DNA of 31,862 nucleotides from an uncultured Clostridia bacterium (GTDB lineage: Bacteria; Bacillota; Clostridia; TANB77; CAG-508), in the NCBI GenBank assembly GCA_934131055.1, contig CAKOZB010000001.1, forward strand, positions 1-31,862, given 5' to 3'. The position numbers were made by a program, and so were the translations under genes. The notes beneath the pieces were generated by a model. It made no database searches, was not told the DNA's origin, and worked only from the letters and a program-made list of their open reading frames with translations. Shown here piece after piece: positions 13,922 to 21,772 of this stretch. Numbering within the stretch: position 1 is the stretch's first letter; each line of letters opens with the position of its first letter.

Positions 13922-14521
13922 ATGATGGATAAAAAAGAGAAAGAAAATAAATTAATGGAAAAAGCTTTAAAATTATTTACTGAAAAAGGTGTAAATAATA
14001 CTTCTATTCAAGATATTGCTGATGAAGCGGGTGTTGGTAAAGGTACTTTTTACTTGTATTTTAAAGATAAATATGATATTAGAGATAAGGTTATTGCAAG
14101 TTGTTCTAATAAGCTGTTTGCCGATGCTTTAGATGCTTTAAACAATAGCTATATACAAAATTTTGAAGATCAAATTATATTTGTAATTAATCATATATTA
14201 GATGAATTAAATAAAAATAGGGTTTTGTTAAAATTAATATCCAAGAATCTATCTTTTGGATTATTTAACAACACCATATCAAATTTGTCGAATCTATCTA
14301 ACATAAACAATGATACTTCGACACTATATGAAAAATTCGTAAATCGTGTAAACGAAAATAATGTTAATCTGAAGAACCCAAAGGTTACACTATTTACAAT
14401 TATTGAACTTGTTAGCTCGACAGGATTTAACTCTATATTATATTCAGAGCCACTACCACTAGACGAATACAAGCCATATCTGTACTCAATTATAAGAGGA
14501 ATATTAAAAGAAAATATTTAA
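13922..14521 (+). CDS. TetR/AcrR-family transcriptional regulator
   Basis: 199 residues. The N-terminal helix-turn-helix fits TetR: KALKLFTEKGVNNTSIQDIADEAGV followed by GKGTFYLYFKDKYDIRDKV (about 12-58). The C-terminal helical part (60-199) would bind an effector and dimerise; it is variable, as usual. The gene is divergent from the MMPL/heptad operon. The 364-base gap carries three copies of TGACYANNAGTCA, two at the transporter promoter and one at its own. So it most likely represses both, and is released by a substrate of the transporter. GAAGG before ATG 13922 supports this start; ATG 13925 directly follows and is an alternative. The inducer is unknown. Confidence 0.92.
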   Translation: MMDKKEKENKLMEKALKLFTEKGVNNTSIQDIADEAGVGKGTFYLYFKDKYDIRDKVIASCSNKLFADALDALNNSYIQNFEDQIIFVINHILDELNKNRVLLKLISKNLSFGLFNNTISNLSNLSNINNDTSTLYEKFVNRVNENNVNLKNPKVTLFTIIELVSSTGFNSILYSEPLPLDEYKPYLYSIIRGILKENI

Positions 14522-14528
14522 TATAGTA

Positions 14529-14556
14529 AAGACTAATTCCAATACGAATTAGTCTT
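14529..14556 (+). terminator. Terminator of the TetR gene
   Basis: 11-bp stem AAGACTAATTC / GAATTAGTCTT with a 6-nt loop, then CTTTATT. It lies between convergent genes and may also serve the phosphatase gene on the other strand, though without a T-run there. Confidence 0.7.
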
Positions 14557-14586
14557 CTTTATTGTATGTAGCATTTGGCGTATATT

Positions 14587-15150
14587 TTACCTTTCAAAAT
14601 CATCTTTTATTATTTTTTCCATCTTTCTTGAATTATCATATTGAAGAACCTCACAATTTTTAAGTTTGTAATTATTATAATTTCCATCTTTGGGTTCACC
14701 CTCAAAATAACATCTTACATAAATACTAACTCCAGCATGAGTTACTACCAATACATCTTTTCCTACATATTTTTCACATAGTTCATCCAAAAAACTAGTT
14801 ATCCTTTCTCTGAAATTAGGTAAAGATTCAATTCCTAACTTTACTTCATTTTCATCTGTAAAATCAACCATATTCTCGCATTCCGTTTTTAGTTTGCCTT
14901 CTAATTGGCCATTACATCTTTCGATTATTCTGTAATCAATATCAATCGGTTCATCTGCGATAATTTTTGCTGTCTCTAGCGCTCTTTTTAATGGGCTTGA
15001 AAATACTTTATCAAATTTAATTCCTTCTAATTTTTCTTTTGTCTTTTTTGCTTGGCTTTTTCCTTTTTCATTTAAAGGAATATCTATTCTCCCTTGAAAT
15101 CTTCCTTCTAAATTCCAATCCGTTTGTCCATGTCTTACAACGTAAAGCAT
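14587..15150 (-). CDS. Histidine phosphatase family protein (phosphoglycerate mutase-like)
   Basis: 187 residues with the branch-1 histidine phosphatase pattern. MLYVVRHGQTDWN carries the phospho-accepting His7 and Arg6; FSSPLKRALETA carries the second Arg; RIIERCNGQLEGK carries the acid; VVTHAGVSIYVRCYF carries the second catalytic His. It is shorter than glycolytic PGAM and matches the CobC/GpmB/YhfR-like phosphatases, whose substrates range from alpha-ribazole phosphate to sugar phosphates. No cobalamin genes are near, so no substrate is assigned. It has its own promoter and an AGGAGGAAAAATAG ribosome region before ATG 15150. It stands alone, divergent from tsaC. Confidence 0.88.
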   Translation of the reverse strand: MLYVVRHGQTDWNLEGRFQGRIDIPLNEKGKSQAKKTKEKLEGIKFDKVFSSPLKRALETAKIIADEPIDIDYRIIERCNGQLEGKLKTECENMVDFTDENEVKLGIESLPNFRERITSFLDELCEKYVGKDVLVVTHAGVSIYVRCYFEGEPKDGNYNNYKLKNCEVLQYDNSRKMEKIIKDDFER

Positions 15151-15169
15151 CTATTTTTCCTCCTTTTTT

Positions 15170-15198
15170 AGTTTACTATAGTTTTTATTTTATGTCAA
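15170..15198 (-). promoter_or_regulatory. Promoter of the histidine phosphatase gene
   Basis: On the minus strand TTGACA (15193-15198), 17 bp and TAAACT (15170-15175), close to the AGGAGG ribosome site. Confidence 0.7.
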
Positions 15199-15308
15199 CG
15201 ATTAACTAATCTTACATAATGTGTTAAAATTTTATATTGTAACATTTTTTCTTTTACCTCTCTATTATCTATTTCAGACTGTCTTCGCAATTTTTTGCTT
15301 TATAATTA

Positions 15309-15337
15309 TTGCAAATTATGTAAATTGGTATTATAAT
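15309..15337 (+). promoter_or_regulatory. Promoter of tsaC
   Basis: TTGCAA (15309-15314), 17 bp and TATAAT (15332-15337). The start near 15344 gives a leader of about 180 nt that contains structured element copy B. The rest of the 15151-15523 gap is AT-rich without other signals. Confidence 0.7.
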
Positions 15338-15402
15338 AGATAATCGTTAAAAGGAGATAATTCCGATTGAAAAATAATTATAATTTTTGCTACGTCAAAT
15401 AT

Positions 15403-15481
15403 CATTTACAACGCAGTTACATACAACCAGTATGCGCCTTTGCCTTGTAAATTCATTTTCCTTGCAAAAATTTAATTCTTT
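15403..15481 (+). ncRNA. Structured leader-like element, copy B
   Basis: A 79-nt element in the tsaC leader, homologous over its whole length to copy A (30 of the first 36 bases identical). The outer stem ATTTACAA/TTGTAAAT differs from copy A but still pairs. The inner stem CATAC/GTATG and the internal-loop bases GTTA and CGCC are kept. As in copy A it has the same orientation as the downstream gene and ends 30-45 bases before its start. A leader RNA or a hairpin transposon remnant are both possible. Confidence 0.55.
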
Positions 15482-15523
15482 CACAATCGATTTTGCATAA
15501 ATAAGAAAGGATTGCAATTAAAA

Positions 15524-16585
15524 ATGAATAATTACTTAGATTTAAAAAATATAAAATCTTTTTCTGAATATTCAAAATTAGAAGAAGCGGGGCAAGTCAT
15601 CAGAAATGGTGGTCTCGTTCTGTTCCCTACCGAAACTGTTTATGGGCTAGGTGCAAATGGACTCAATTCAGAAGCGGTTAAGAATATTTACGTAGCTAAA
15701 GGACGTAGCTCGGATAACCCTTTAATTTTACATATTTCTGATATTGAGATGCTTGGCAAAATTGCAAAAAATAGCTCTGACGTCGAATTCAAATTGATGA
15801 ATGCCTTCTGGCCAGGTCCATTCACAATAATTCTTAACAAAACTGATGCCGTGCCTTCTGTTGTTGCTGGAGGTTTAGATACTGTTGGTGTTCGTATGCC
15901 TAGTAACGAGATTGCTAAAAATTTAATAAAATATGCTGATGTTCCGATTGCTGCACCGAGTGCCAATATTTCTGGAAGACCTAGTGGTACAAATGTTGAG
16001 GATATTGACCAAGAGCTTAAAGATAGAGTTGACTATATAATTGATGGTGGAGAATGTCAGATTGGAGTTGAATCAACTGTAGTAAGGGTTATTGATGGCA
16101 TTCCGCATATTCTAAGACCCGGAAAAATCACAGCCGAAGAAATTAAGGAAGTTGCTGGCAGTGTTATAATAGACAAACACATTTTAGGAAAATTAGATGC
16201 AAACGAGAAGGTTATGTCTCCAGGAATGAAATATAAGCATTACGCTCCCAACACCAAATGTGTATTAGTATACAACGATGATAAGGAAATTCTACGTGCG
16301 AATATTTGTAAAATAGTCGGAGATTGTTATACATCTAACAAAGTACCACTTGTAATGTGCTTAGATGAAAATGCAGAATTCTTAAAAAATATGTATCAAA
16401 ATCTACAAATATTTAACCTTGGTTCTTCTCTTGATGAAATGTCTAAAAACATATTTACTGATTTACGAAAAGCCGATAAAACCAATGCAGATTTAATCAT
16501 AATTCAAGGAGTCTCAACTGATGGATTAGGCCTTGCCATAATGAATAGATTACTTCGTGCATGTAGTTACAATATTGTAAAATAG
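15524..16585 (+). CDS. tsaC: Threonylcarbamoyl-AMP synthase (Sua5/YwlC, TsaC family)
   Basis: Makes threonylcarbamoyl-AMP from threonine, bicarbonate and ATP, the first step of t6A37 tRNA modification. The YrdC core (about 15-205) shows LVLFPTETVYGLGANGLN, the KGRSSDNPLI substrate loop, FWPGPFTIIL, and APSANISGRPSG. The C-terminal Sua5 domain (from about 230) begins with the usual linker SPGMKYKHYAP. With both domains it is of the long Sua5 type, 353 residues. ATG 15524 is chosen over the in-frame TTG at 15512, because AAAGG (15505-15509) is only 2 bases from TTG; its distance of 14 to the ATG is long but acceptable. The stop codon falls inside the 122-bp inverted-repeat element at 16579-16700. 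The leader carries structured element B. Confidence 0.93.
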   Translation: MNNYLDLKNIKSFSEYSKLEEAGQVIRNGGLVLFPTETVYGLGANGLNSEAVKNIYVAKGRSSDNPLILHISDIEMLGKIAKNSSDVEFKLMNAFWPGPFTIILNKTDAVPSVVAGGLDTVGVRMPSNEIAKNLIKYADVPIAAPSANISGRPSGTNVEDIDQELKDRVDYIIDGGECQIGVESTVVRVIDGIPHILRPGKITAEEIKEVAGSVIIDKHILGKLDANEKVMSPGMKYKHYAPNTKCVLVYNDDKEILRANICKIVGDCYTSNKVPLVMCLDENAEFLKNMYQNLQIFNLGSSLDEMSKNIFTDLRKADKTNADLIIIQGVSTDGLGLAIMNRLLRACSYNIVK

Positions 16586-16700
16586 TAGTAGTTTGATATT
16601 TTATAAAGACTCAACACGTTGTTCTTGGTCGGGGGCTCCATTCGGCCCTCAAAGGCGAGCTTCCGGTTTCGTTTTTAAAATATCAAACTACTACTATTTT
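16579..16700. repeat. 122-bp element with perfect 25-bp terminal inverted repeats
   Basis: The arms 16579-16603 and 16676-16700 are exact reverse complements (AAAATAGTAGTAGTTTGATA plus five more bases). They enclose a 72-bp centre that is far richer in G+C than its surroundings (GGTCGGGGGC, TTCGGCCCTC, GGCGAGCTTCCGG). It lies between the convergent genes tsaC and fabI and supplies the last codon and TAG stop of tsaC. It may be a MITE-like mobile element that now works as a bidirectional terminator. No target-site duplication is obvious. Confidence 0.7.
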
Positions 16701-16727
16701 TTATCAAGTTGTAATTCTTTTATAATT

Positions 16728-17501
16728 TCACGCTCCCATTATATTATAGCCATTATCTGCATATATCACTTGTCCTGTTATTGCATCTGACATATCACTT
16801 AGCAAAAATGTAGCTACATTTCCAACCTGTTTTGTAGTTACATTTTTGTGTAACGGTGCTTTTTCTTCCACTATTGTAAGCATTGATGAAAAGTCTTTTA
16901 TTCCTTTAGCAGATAGTGTTTTTATTGGACCTGCAGATATTGCGTTTACTCGCATTTCTTCTTTTCCAAGGTTTTCCGCAAGATATCGTACATTTGCTTC
17001 TAATGCTGCCTTTGCGGCTCCCATTACATTGTAACCGTTTATTACTTTCGTAGAACCATAGTATGTTAATGTTACTATGCTAGAATGTTCATTTAACATA
17101 TCTATTTCTTTAGCCGTTCTTGTAGCAAGTAGCAATGAATATGCACTAGTTTCCATAGCATGCAAATACCCGTTTTTACTTGTATATATAAAATCATTAT
17201 GCAAGTCTTCCGTGTTTGCATGTGCTATTGAATGTACTATTCCATCTATTTTTCCATTTTCTTCTTTTATATTTTCAAAAACAGATTTTACCTGTTCATC
17301 ATCAGAGGCATCATCTAGTGCATATATTTTACTGCCTTTAAATTCAGATACAAGCTCTTCTATTTTTTCTTTGTTGCCATCTCCTCTGTATGTAAATACC
17401 AGTTTGCCTCCATTTTCATACACTGATTGTGCGATGCCAAACGCTATACTCCATTTGTTTCTAATTCCCATTATTAATATTTTTTTGCCTTCTAGTAACA
17501 T
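16728..17501 (-). CDS. fabI: Enoyl-[ACP] reductase (NADH), FabI
   Basis: Last step of each fatty-acid elongation cycle: reduction of trans-2-enoyl-ACP. The 257-residue SDR-type protein has the FabI nucleotide region MGIRNKWSIAFGIA (11-24) instead of a classical TGxxxGxG. SIAHANTED follows at 91-99, and the catalytic pair Tyr157-x6-Lys164 sits in GYNVMGAAKAALEAN. Tyr147 precedes it, as in FabI. Then come INAISAGPIKTLSA-like residues (VNAISAGPIKTLSA) and the terminal VIYADNGYNIMGA. It is the last gene of the acc-fab operon, starting only 3 bases after the accA stop, with its ribosome site inside the accA end. The 122-bp inverted repeat element follows as a likely terminator. Many clostridial clusters instead use FabK, placed elsewhere in the operon. 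Confidence 0.95.
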   Translation of the reverse strand: MLLEGKKILIMGIRNKWSIAFGIAQSVYENGGKLVFTYRGDGNKEKIEELVSEFKGSKIYALDDASDDEQVKSVFENIKEENGKIDGIVHSIAHANTEDLHNDFIYTSKNGYLHAMETSAYSLLLATRTAKEIDMLNEHSSIVTLTYYGSTKVINGYNVMGAAKAALEANVRYLAENLGKEEMRVNAISAGPIKTLSAKGIKDFSSMLTIVEEKAPLHKNVTTKQVGNVATFLLSDMSDAITGQVIYADNGYNIMGA

Positions 17502-17504
17502 TAG

Positions 17505-18347
17505 CTAAACCTCCTTAAATCCGCTTATTTTTCTAAATTTTTGGTATCTTTCTTCTACAATTTCATCTTTTGTTTTACTTTTTAATTCTTGAACAGTTGT
17601 TTGTATTTCTTTCTTTATTTCTGATGCTATCATTTCAAAGTCTACACTTTGCGATGTTTTTTTACTATCTTTTATGTCCGGCTCTTTTATTATTGTTTCT
17701 ATTATCCCCATATCATATAAATCGTTTGCTGTTAATTTCATTCTGTCTGCAGCTTCTTTGAACCTACTCGAATCTTTCCATAGTATGCTACTATATCCTT
17801 CTGGAGACAATATTGAATATATAGCATTTTCCAGCATTATTACCTTGTTTGCAACCCCTATTGCCAAAGCTCCTCCTGACGAACCTTCTCCAATTACAAT
17901 TGCAATTACTGGTACTGTAAGTTTTGCCATTTCAAACATGGATTTTGCAATCGCCTCACCCTGTCCTCTTTGTTCCGCTTCTACACCAGGATAAGCTCCT
18001 TTTGTATCTATAAATGTAATTACTGGTCTATTAAATTTCTCAGCCTGTTTCATCATTCTTATTGCTTTTCTATAACTTTCTGGATTTGGCATTCCAAAAT
18101 TTCTTTCGATATTTTCCTTGGTATTTCTGCCCTTCTGTTCTGCAATTATTGTATAATTTTGATTTTCAATCCTACCTAATCCACATACCATAGCTTTATC
18201 ATCTCCATAGCATCTATCACCATGAAGCTCTATAAATTCATCAAATATTTCATTTATATAATCTAATGCTGTTTTTCTCTTTGGGTTTCTTGCAATTTCA
18301 ACACGTTCCCAAGCCGTAAGCACATTTTTTTCTATTTTTTCTACCAT
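17505..18347 (-). CDS. accA: Acetyl-CoA carboxylase carboxyltransferase subunit alpha
   Basis: 280 residues. With AccD it forms the carboxyltransferase that moves CO2 from biotin on AccB to acetyl-CoA, giving malonyl-CoA. Crotonase-fold motifs are visible: DRCYGDDKAMVCGLGRI, QKGRNTKEN, FIDTKGAYPGVEAEQRGQG, and GEGSSGGALAIGVANKV, whose glycines form the oxyanion hole, then LSPEGYSSILWKD. The N-terminal helix (TAWERVEIARNPKRKTALDY) that contacts AccD is present. The protein is slightly shorter than the E. coli subunit (319), mainly at the C terminus. It lies 37 bases after accD and 3 bases before fabI. Confidence 0.97.
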   Translation of the reverse strand: MVEKIEKNVLTAWERVEIARNPKRKTALDYINEIFDEFIELHGDRCYGDDKAMVCGLGRIENQNYTIIAEQKGRNTKENIERNFGMPNPESYRKAIRMMKQAEKFNRPVITFIDTKGAYPGVEAEQRGQGEAIAKSMFEMAKLTVPVIAIVIGEGSSGGALAIGVANKVIMLENAIYSILSPEGYSSILWKDSSRFKEAADRMKLTANDLYDMGIIETIIKEPDIKDSKKTSQSVDFEMIASEIKKEIQTTVQELKSKTKDEIVEERYQKFRKISGFKEV

Positions 18348-18384
18348 ATAAAAGCCTCTCTTCGAATTTTTTTCTGCTTAGCAA

Positions 18385-19224
18385 TCATCTATTTAATTTT
18401 AATAGTCTGCTTAGTGTTTCTTTCATATCTTTTCTTTCTACTATTTTGTCTATAAATCCATGTTCTAACAAAAACTCTGCAGTCTGAAATCCTTCTGGCA
18501 GTTCTTCTCCAATAGTTTGTTTTATTACTCTTTGCCCTGCAAACCCAATCATAGCCCCCGGTTCAGCTAAAATTATATCTCCTAGGCTTGCAAAAGAAGC
18601 TGTAACTCCACCATATGTTGGGTCTGTTAGTACAGATATATACAACAAGCCTGCTTTGTCTAACTTTGTTAGTGCAGCAGTAGTTTTTGCCATTTGCATA
18701 AGCGATATTATTCCTTCTTGCATTCTTGCACCTCCAGAGCAACAAAATATTACAATTGGCATCTTAAATTCAATTGCCTTTTCTATACTGTATGTTATTT
18801 TTTCACCCACTACTGCACCCATGCTACCCATCAAAAAGCCACTATCCATTATGCATATTACTACATCTTCTCCATTTATCTTGCCAATTCCACAGCTTAC
18901 TGCTTCCTCGAGCCTTGTTTTTTCTCTTAATGACTTTATTTTCTTTTCATAATCTTCAAGTCCTAATGGATTTGTAGTATCTATGTTTAAATTGAACCTT
19001 TTATATGTTCCTTCATCTATTATTTGCTCTAATCTTCTGCCAATATGCATTCTAAAATAATGACCACAATTAGGGCACACACTTAAATTGTTTCTCAGAT
19101 TTTCCTTGTATAAAATTTCTTTGCAATTTTCACACTTTACCCATTTTCCAACTGGTATGTCAATTCTAGAATTTTTGTTATTTATTAGCTTATTTTCTCT
19201 TTTCTTTATCTGGTCTACAATCAT
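18385..19224 (-). CDS. accD: Acetyl-CoA carboxylase carboxyltransferase subunit beta
   Basis: 279 residues, partner of AccA in the carboxyltransferase. The N-terminal zinc ribbon is intact (Cys31, Cys34, Cys50, Cys53 in CENC and CPNC). The crotonase-fold body has [50 protein letters not shown] and [19 protein letters not shown], then [15 protein letters not shown]. All are typical of AccD. It is preceded by accC at 119 bases and followed by accA at 37. The 119-base gap holds no clear promoter or terminator, so co-transcription is likely. Confidence 0.97.
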   Translation of the reverse strand: MIVDQIKKRENKLINNKNSRIDIPVGKWVKCENCKEILYKENLRNNLSVCPNCGHYFRMHIGRRLEQIIDEGTYKRFNLNIDTTNPLGLEDYEKKIKSLREKTRLEEAVSCGIGKINGEDVVICIMDSGFLMGSMGAVVGEKITYSIEKAIEFKMPIVIFCCSGGARMQEGIISLMQMAKTTAALTKLDKAGLLYISVLTDPTYGGVTASFASLGDIILAEPGAMIGFAGQRVIKQTIGEELPEGFQTAEFLLEHGFIDKIVERKDMKETLSRLLKLNR

Positions 19225-19343
19225 TGCATTTTCCTCTCTTTTATGCCTTTACATTTCTTAATACAATTTTGGCAAAGTATTCTAATAAACTATGTATTGT
19301 ATTTTTACTTTAATTATTCCAACTCTAAGAAATTATATTTATT

Positions 19344-20690
19344 TCAAGATTTTTCTTCCATCATCTTTTCTATAAAGGATGTGTCAAAGTTTCCTCTTAT
19401 AAAGTCTGGATGAGTGATTATGCTATATAAAAAATCTCTATTAGTATCTATTCCATCAACTACAAGTTCTTCCAATGCTCTTTTCATTTTACTTATAGCC
19501 TCTCCTCTAGTCTGCCCATGCACAATTATTTTTGCTATCATAGAATCATAATTTGCAGGCACGGTGTAACCCGCATAAATTGCAGTATCAACACGTACAC
19601 CATTCCCTCCCGGAAGGTTTATTCCAGTTATAGTTCCTGGTGAAGGTCTAAATTTTTTACTTGGATTTTCTGCATTTATTCTACACTCAATAGAGCTTCC
19701 TCTAAATTCAATATCTTTTTGCTTAAATCTTAATTTTTCTCCTGCCGCAATCTTTATTTGTTCTTTTACTATGTCTATTCCTGTACGCATTTCTGTAATA
19801 GGATGTTCTACTTGAATTCTAGTATTCATTTCCATAAAATAAAAATTCTTGTCTTTATCCACTAAAAATTCTACTGTTCCACAACTAGTATATCCAGCTG
19901 CTTTTGCAGCTTTTATTGCCGCATTTCCCATTTTATTTCTTAGCTTTTCGTCAATAGCAGTTGATGGAGTTTCTTCTATTATCTTTTGATGGTTTCTCTG
20001 AAGCGAACAATCTCTTTCTCCTAAATGAACAATGTTTCCATGTTCATCGGCTAATATTTGAATTTCAACGTGTCTAGGATTTTGAATAAATTTCTCTATG
20101 TATATTTCATCATCATTAAAAGCATTTTTTGCCTCTTGCTTAACAATATTATAATTAGTTTCTAATTCATCGAATGAATTTACTTGCCTTATTCCTTTTC
20201 CACCACCACCGGCAGAAGCTTTTAAAAGCACAGGATAGCCAATTTTTTCACACACCAGAACAGCTTCTTTCAAATTTTTTACACTGCCATCTGAGCCAGG
20301 AATTGTTGGGACTCCTTCTTGTTGCATTAATTTTTTGCTATTTGATTTATTTCCTAAAAGGTTTATTACACTAGACTTTGGGCCAATAAATTTAATATTT
20401 GATTCCTCACAAATTTTTGCAAACTCTGCATTTTCAGATAGAAATCCAAAACCAGGATGAATGCTATCTGTTTTAGTAATATTAGCAGCCTCTATTATGT
20501 TCTTAATGTTTAAGTAACTTTGTTTAGGGTTTGCTGGTCCTATACAAATAGCCTCATCTGCAAGTTTAGTGTGTAGTGCATCTTTATCAGCCTCTGAATA
20601 TACAGCAACAGTTTTTATGTTCATTTCTTTGCACGCTCTTATAATACGAACTGCAATTTCTCCTCTATTAGCAATCAAAATCTTGTTCAT
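19344..20690 (-). CDS. accC: Biotin carboxylase subunit of acetyl-CoA carboxylase
   Basis: 448 residues, the full length of the family. It carboxylates biotin on AccB using ATP and bicarbonate. Seen: MNKILIANRGEIAVRIIRAC at the N terminus, HPGFGFLSENAEFA (78-91), the ATP-grasp glycine loop SAGGGGKGIR (159-168), HVEIQILAD, RDCSLQRNHQK, and EMNTRIQVEHPITE with metal and bicarbonate ligands. The C-terminal part (RINAENP, VPANYDSMIAKIIVHG) is complete. It lies 104 bases after fabZ and 119 before accD in the operon, with AAAGG plus AGGAAT upstream of ATG 20690. Confidence 0.97.
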   Translation of the reverse strand: MNKILIANRGEIAVRIIRACKEMNIKTVAVYSEADKDALHTKLADEAICIGPANPKQSYLNIKNIIEAANITKTDSIHPGFGFLSENAEFAKICEESNIKFIGPKSSVINLLGNKSNSKKLMQQEGVPTIPGSDGSVKNLKEAVLVCEKIGYPVLLKASAGGGGKGIRQVNSFDELETNYNIVKQEAKNAFNDDEIYIEKFIQNPRHVEIQILADEHGNIVHLGERDCSLQRNHQKIIEETPSTAIDEKLRNKMGNAAIKAAKAAGYTSCGTVEFLVDKDKNFYFMEMNTRIQVEHPITEMRTGIDIVKEQIKIAAGEKLRFKQKDIEFRGSSIECRINAENPSKKFRPSPGTITGINLPGGNGVRVDTAIYAGYTVPANYDSMIAKIIVHGQTRGEAISKMKRALEELVVDGIDTNRDFLYSIITHPDFIRGNFDTSFIEKMMEEKS

Positions 20691-20794
20691 TTTTTAAATT
20701 ATTCCTAGCCTTTCTCTATTTTTAGTCTTTGTAAAATTTATAACATACTACTAGCGTTTGATTCACAACTATTTTGAGCTGTTTACATCATTTC

Positions 20795-21217
20795 TTAAAC
20801 AACCGCAAAAGTAAACTCTCCCTTTGCAGCAAGTTTACCATCCACTGTTGCACTTCCTTCTCCGATTCCTATCGGACCTTTCTTCTTTATAATTTTTACT
20901 TCTAGTTTTAATTTATCTCCTGGCACAACCATTTTTTTAAATCTTAATCTATCAATTCCACCGAATAAAGCATTTTTTCCTTTATTCTCTTCTAGGCTTA
21001 ATATTGCAACCGCACCAGTTTGAGCTAAACTCTCTGTAATTAATACACCTGGCATAATCGGATTACCTGGAAAATGTCCCTTAAAATACCATTCATTTTC
21101 ATTCACATTCTTATAAGCTATAGCCATTTCTCCAGGTACAAATTCTTCAACCTCATCAATCATTAAAAATGGATCCCTTTGCGGAATTATTTTTTCTATA
21201 TCTTCTTTCTCTAACAT
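20795..21217 (-). CDS. fabZ: 3-hydroxyacyl-[ACP] dehydratase FabZ
   Basis: 140 residues, hot-dog fold, removing water from 3-hydroxyacyl-ACP. The active-site stretch GHFPGNPIMPGVLITESLAQ (47-66) has catalytic His48 and Glu62. IIPQRDPFLMIDEV at the N terminus and KKMVVPGDKLKLEVKIIKKKG further on are standard. The usual Clostridia order accB-fabZ-accC is kept. AGGAGG precedes ATG 21217 and directly abuts REP-like copy 3, so the repeat sits in the accB-fabZ gap. Confidence 0.97.
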   Translation of the reverse strand: MLEKEDIEKIIPQRDPFLMIDEVEEFVPGEMAIAYKNVNENEWYFKGHFPGNPIMPGVLITESLAQTGAVAILSLEENKGKNALFGGIDRLRFKKMVVPGDKLKLEVKIIKKKGPIGIGEGSATVDGKLAAKGEFTFAVV

Positions 21218-21228
21218 TTTTCCTCCTT

Positions 21229-21262
21229 TTCGACCAATAGGGACGCCCCTTTTTGGGCGAAA
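21229..21262. repeat. REP-like GC-rich palindrome, copy 3 (reverse orientation)
   Basis: The plus strand reads TTCGACCAATAGGGACGCCC then TTTTTGGGCGAA, the reverse complement of copies 1 and 2 with one arm mismatch (GGTCGAA for GGGCGAA). It is confined to the 50-base gap between accB and fabZ, so any hairpin would form inside the operon mRNA. Confidence 0.8.
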
Positions 21263-21267
21263 TATTT

Positions 21268-21744
21268 TTAAGCAATTTCAAATAGTGGCGTGCCATATTC
21301 TACTGGTTGTCCATCTTCTACCAATATTTTTTCTATTTTGCCATTATAATCTGATTCAATTTCATTCATTAGTTTCATTGCCTCTATTATACAAAGTGTA
21401 TCTCCTTTTTTTACTTCTTTTCCAACTTCAACATAAGCATTTGATGTTGGTGAAGGTTTTAGATAAAATGTTCCAACCATAGGAGATTTAACGATATTGT
21501 TTTTTTCTTTTGTTTTTTCTGGGTAATCAGTCTTTTGTCTAAAATTTTCTTCTACAATCCCTTGCAAATTTTCTATTTTTTCTTGGTTGTTATTATTTTT
21601 CTCTACAAAATAATTGTCCTTTGTTGTCTGATTGTTTTGTTTTGTCATTTTTATCTTTGTTCCATCTGCAAAATCGATGTCTATAGATGTCAACTTAGAA
21701 TTTTCCATATCTTCCATTAACTGTTTTATTTTGTCATATTCCAT
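21268..21744 (-). CDS. accB: Biotin carboxyl carrier protein of acetyl-CoA carboxylase
   Basis: 158 residues. The C-terminal biotinyl domain (85-158) has the biotin-accepting Lys124 in [12 protein letters not shown] and the Pro-rich thumb [20 protein letters not shown] typical of acetyl-CoA carboxylase carriers. The N-terminal helix (1-30) binds AccC. The linker (35-85) is Asn/Gln/Lys-rich rather than Pro/Ala-rich, matching an AT-rich genome. It lies 28 bases after fabF. The ligase that biotinylates Lys124 is probably BirA, encoded at 24838-25425, upstream of the same block. Confidence 0.96.
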   Translation of the reverse strand: MEYDKIKQLMEDMENSKLTSIDIDFADGTKIKMTKQNNQTTKDNYFVEKNNNNQEKIENLQGIVEENFRQKTDYPEKTKEKNNIVKSPMVGTFYLKPSPTSNAYVEVGKEVKKGDTLCIIEAMKLMNEIESDYNGKIEKILVEDGQPVEYGTPLFEIA

Positions 21745-21772
21745 TTTAATAATCGCACTCCTTTCTTAATTT

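Noticed and set aside
15367..15450. Small ORF (TTG start, 27 residues) with AAGGAG upstream, in the tsaC leader
   Set aside because: It runs through structured element B, whose copy A shows no matching reading frame. The peptide is featureless, so a leader peptide is possible but unsupported.
16593..16790. 65-residue plus-strand ORF
   Set aside because: It is made from the inverted-repeat element plus antisense fabI sequence and has no ribosome site.
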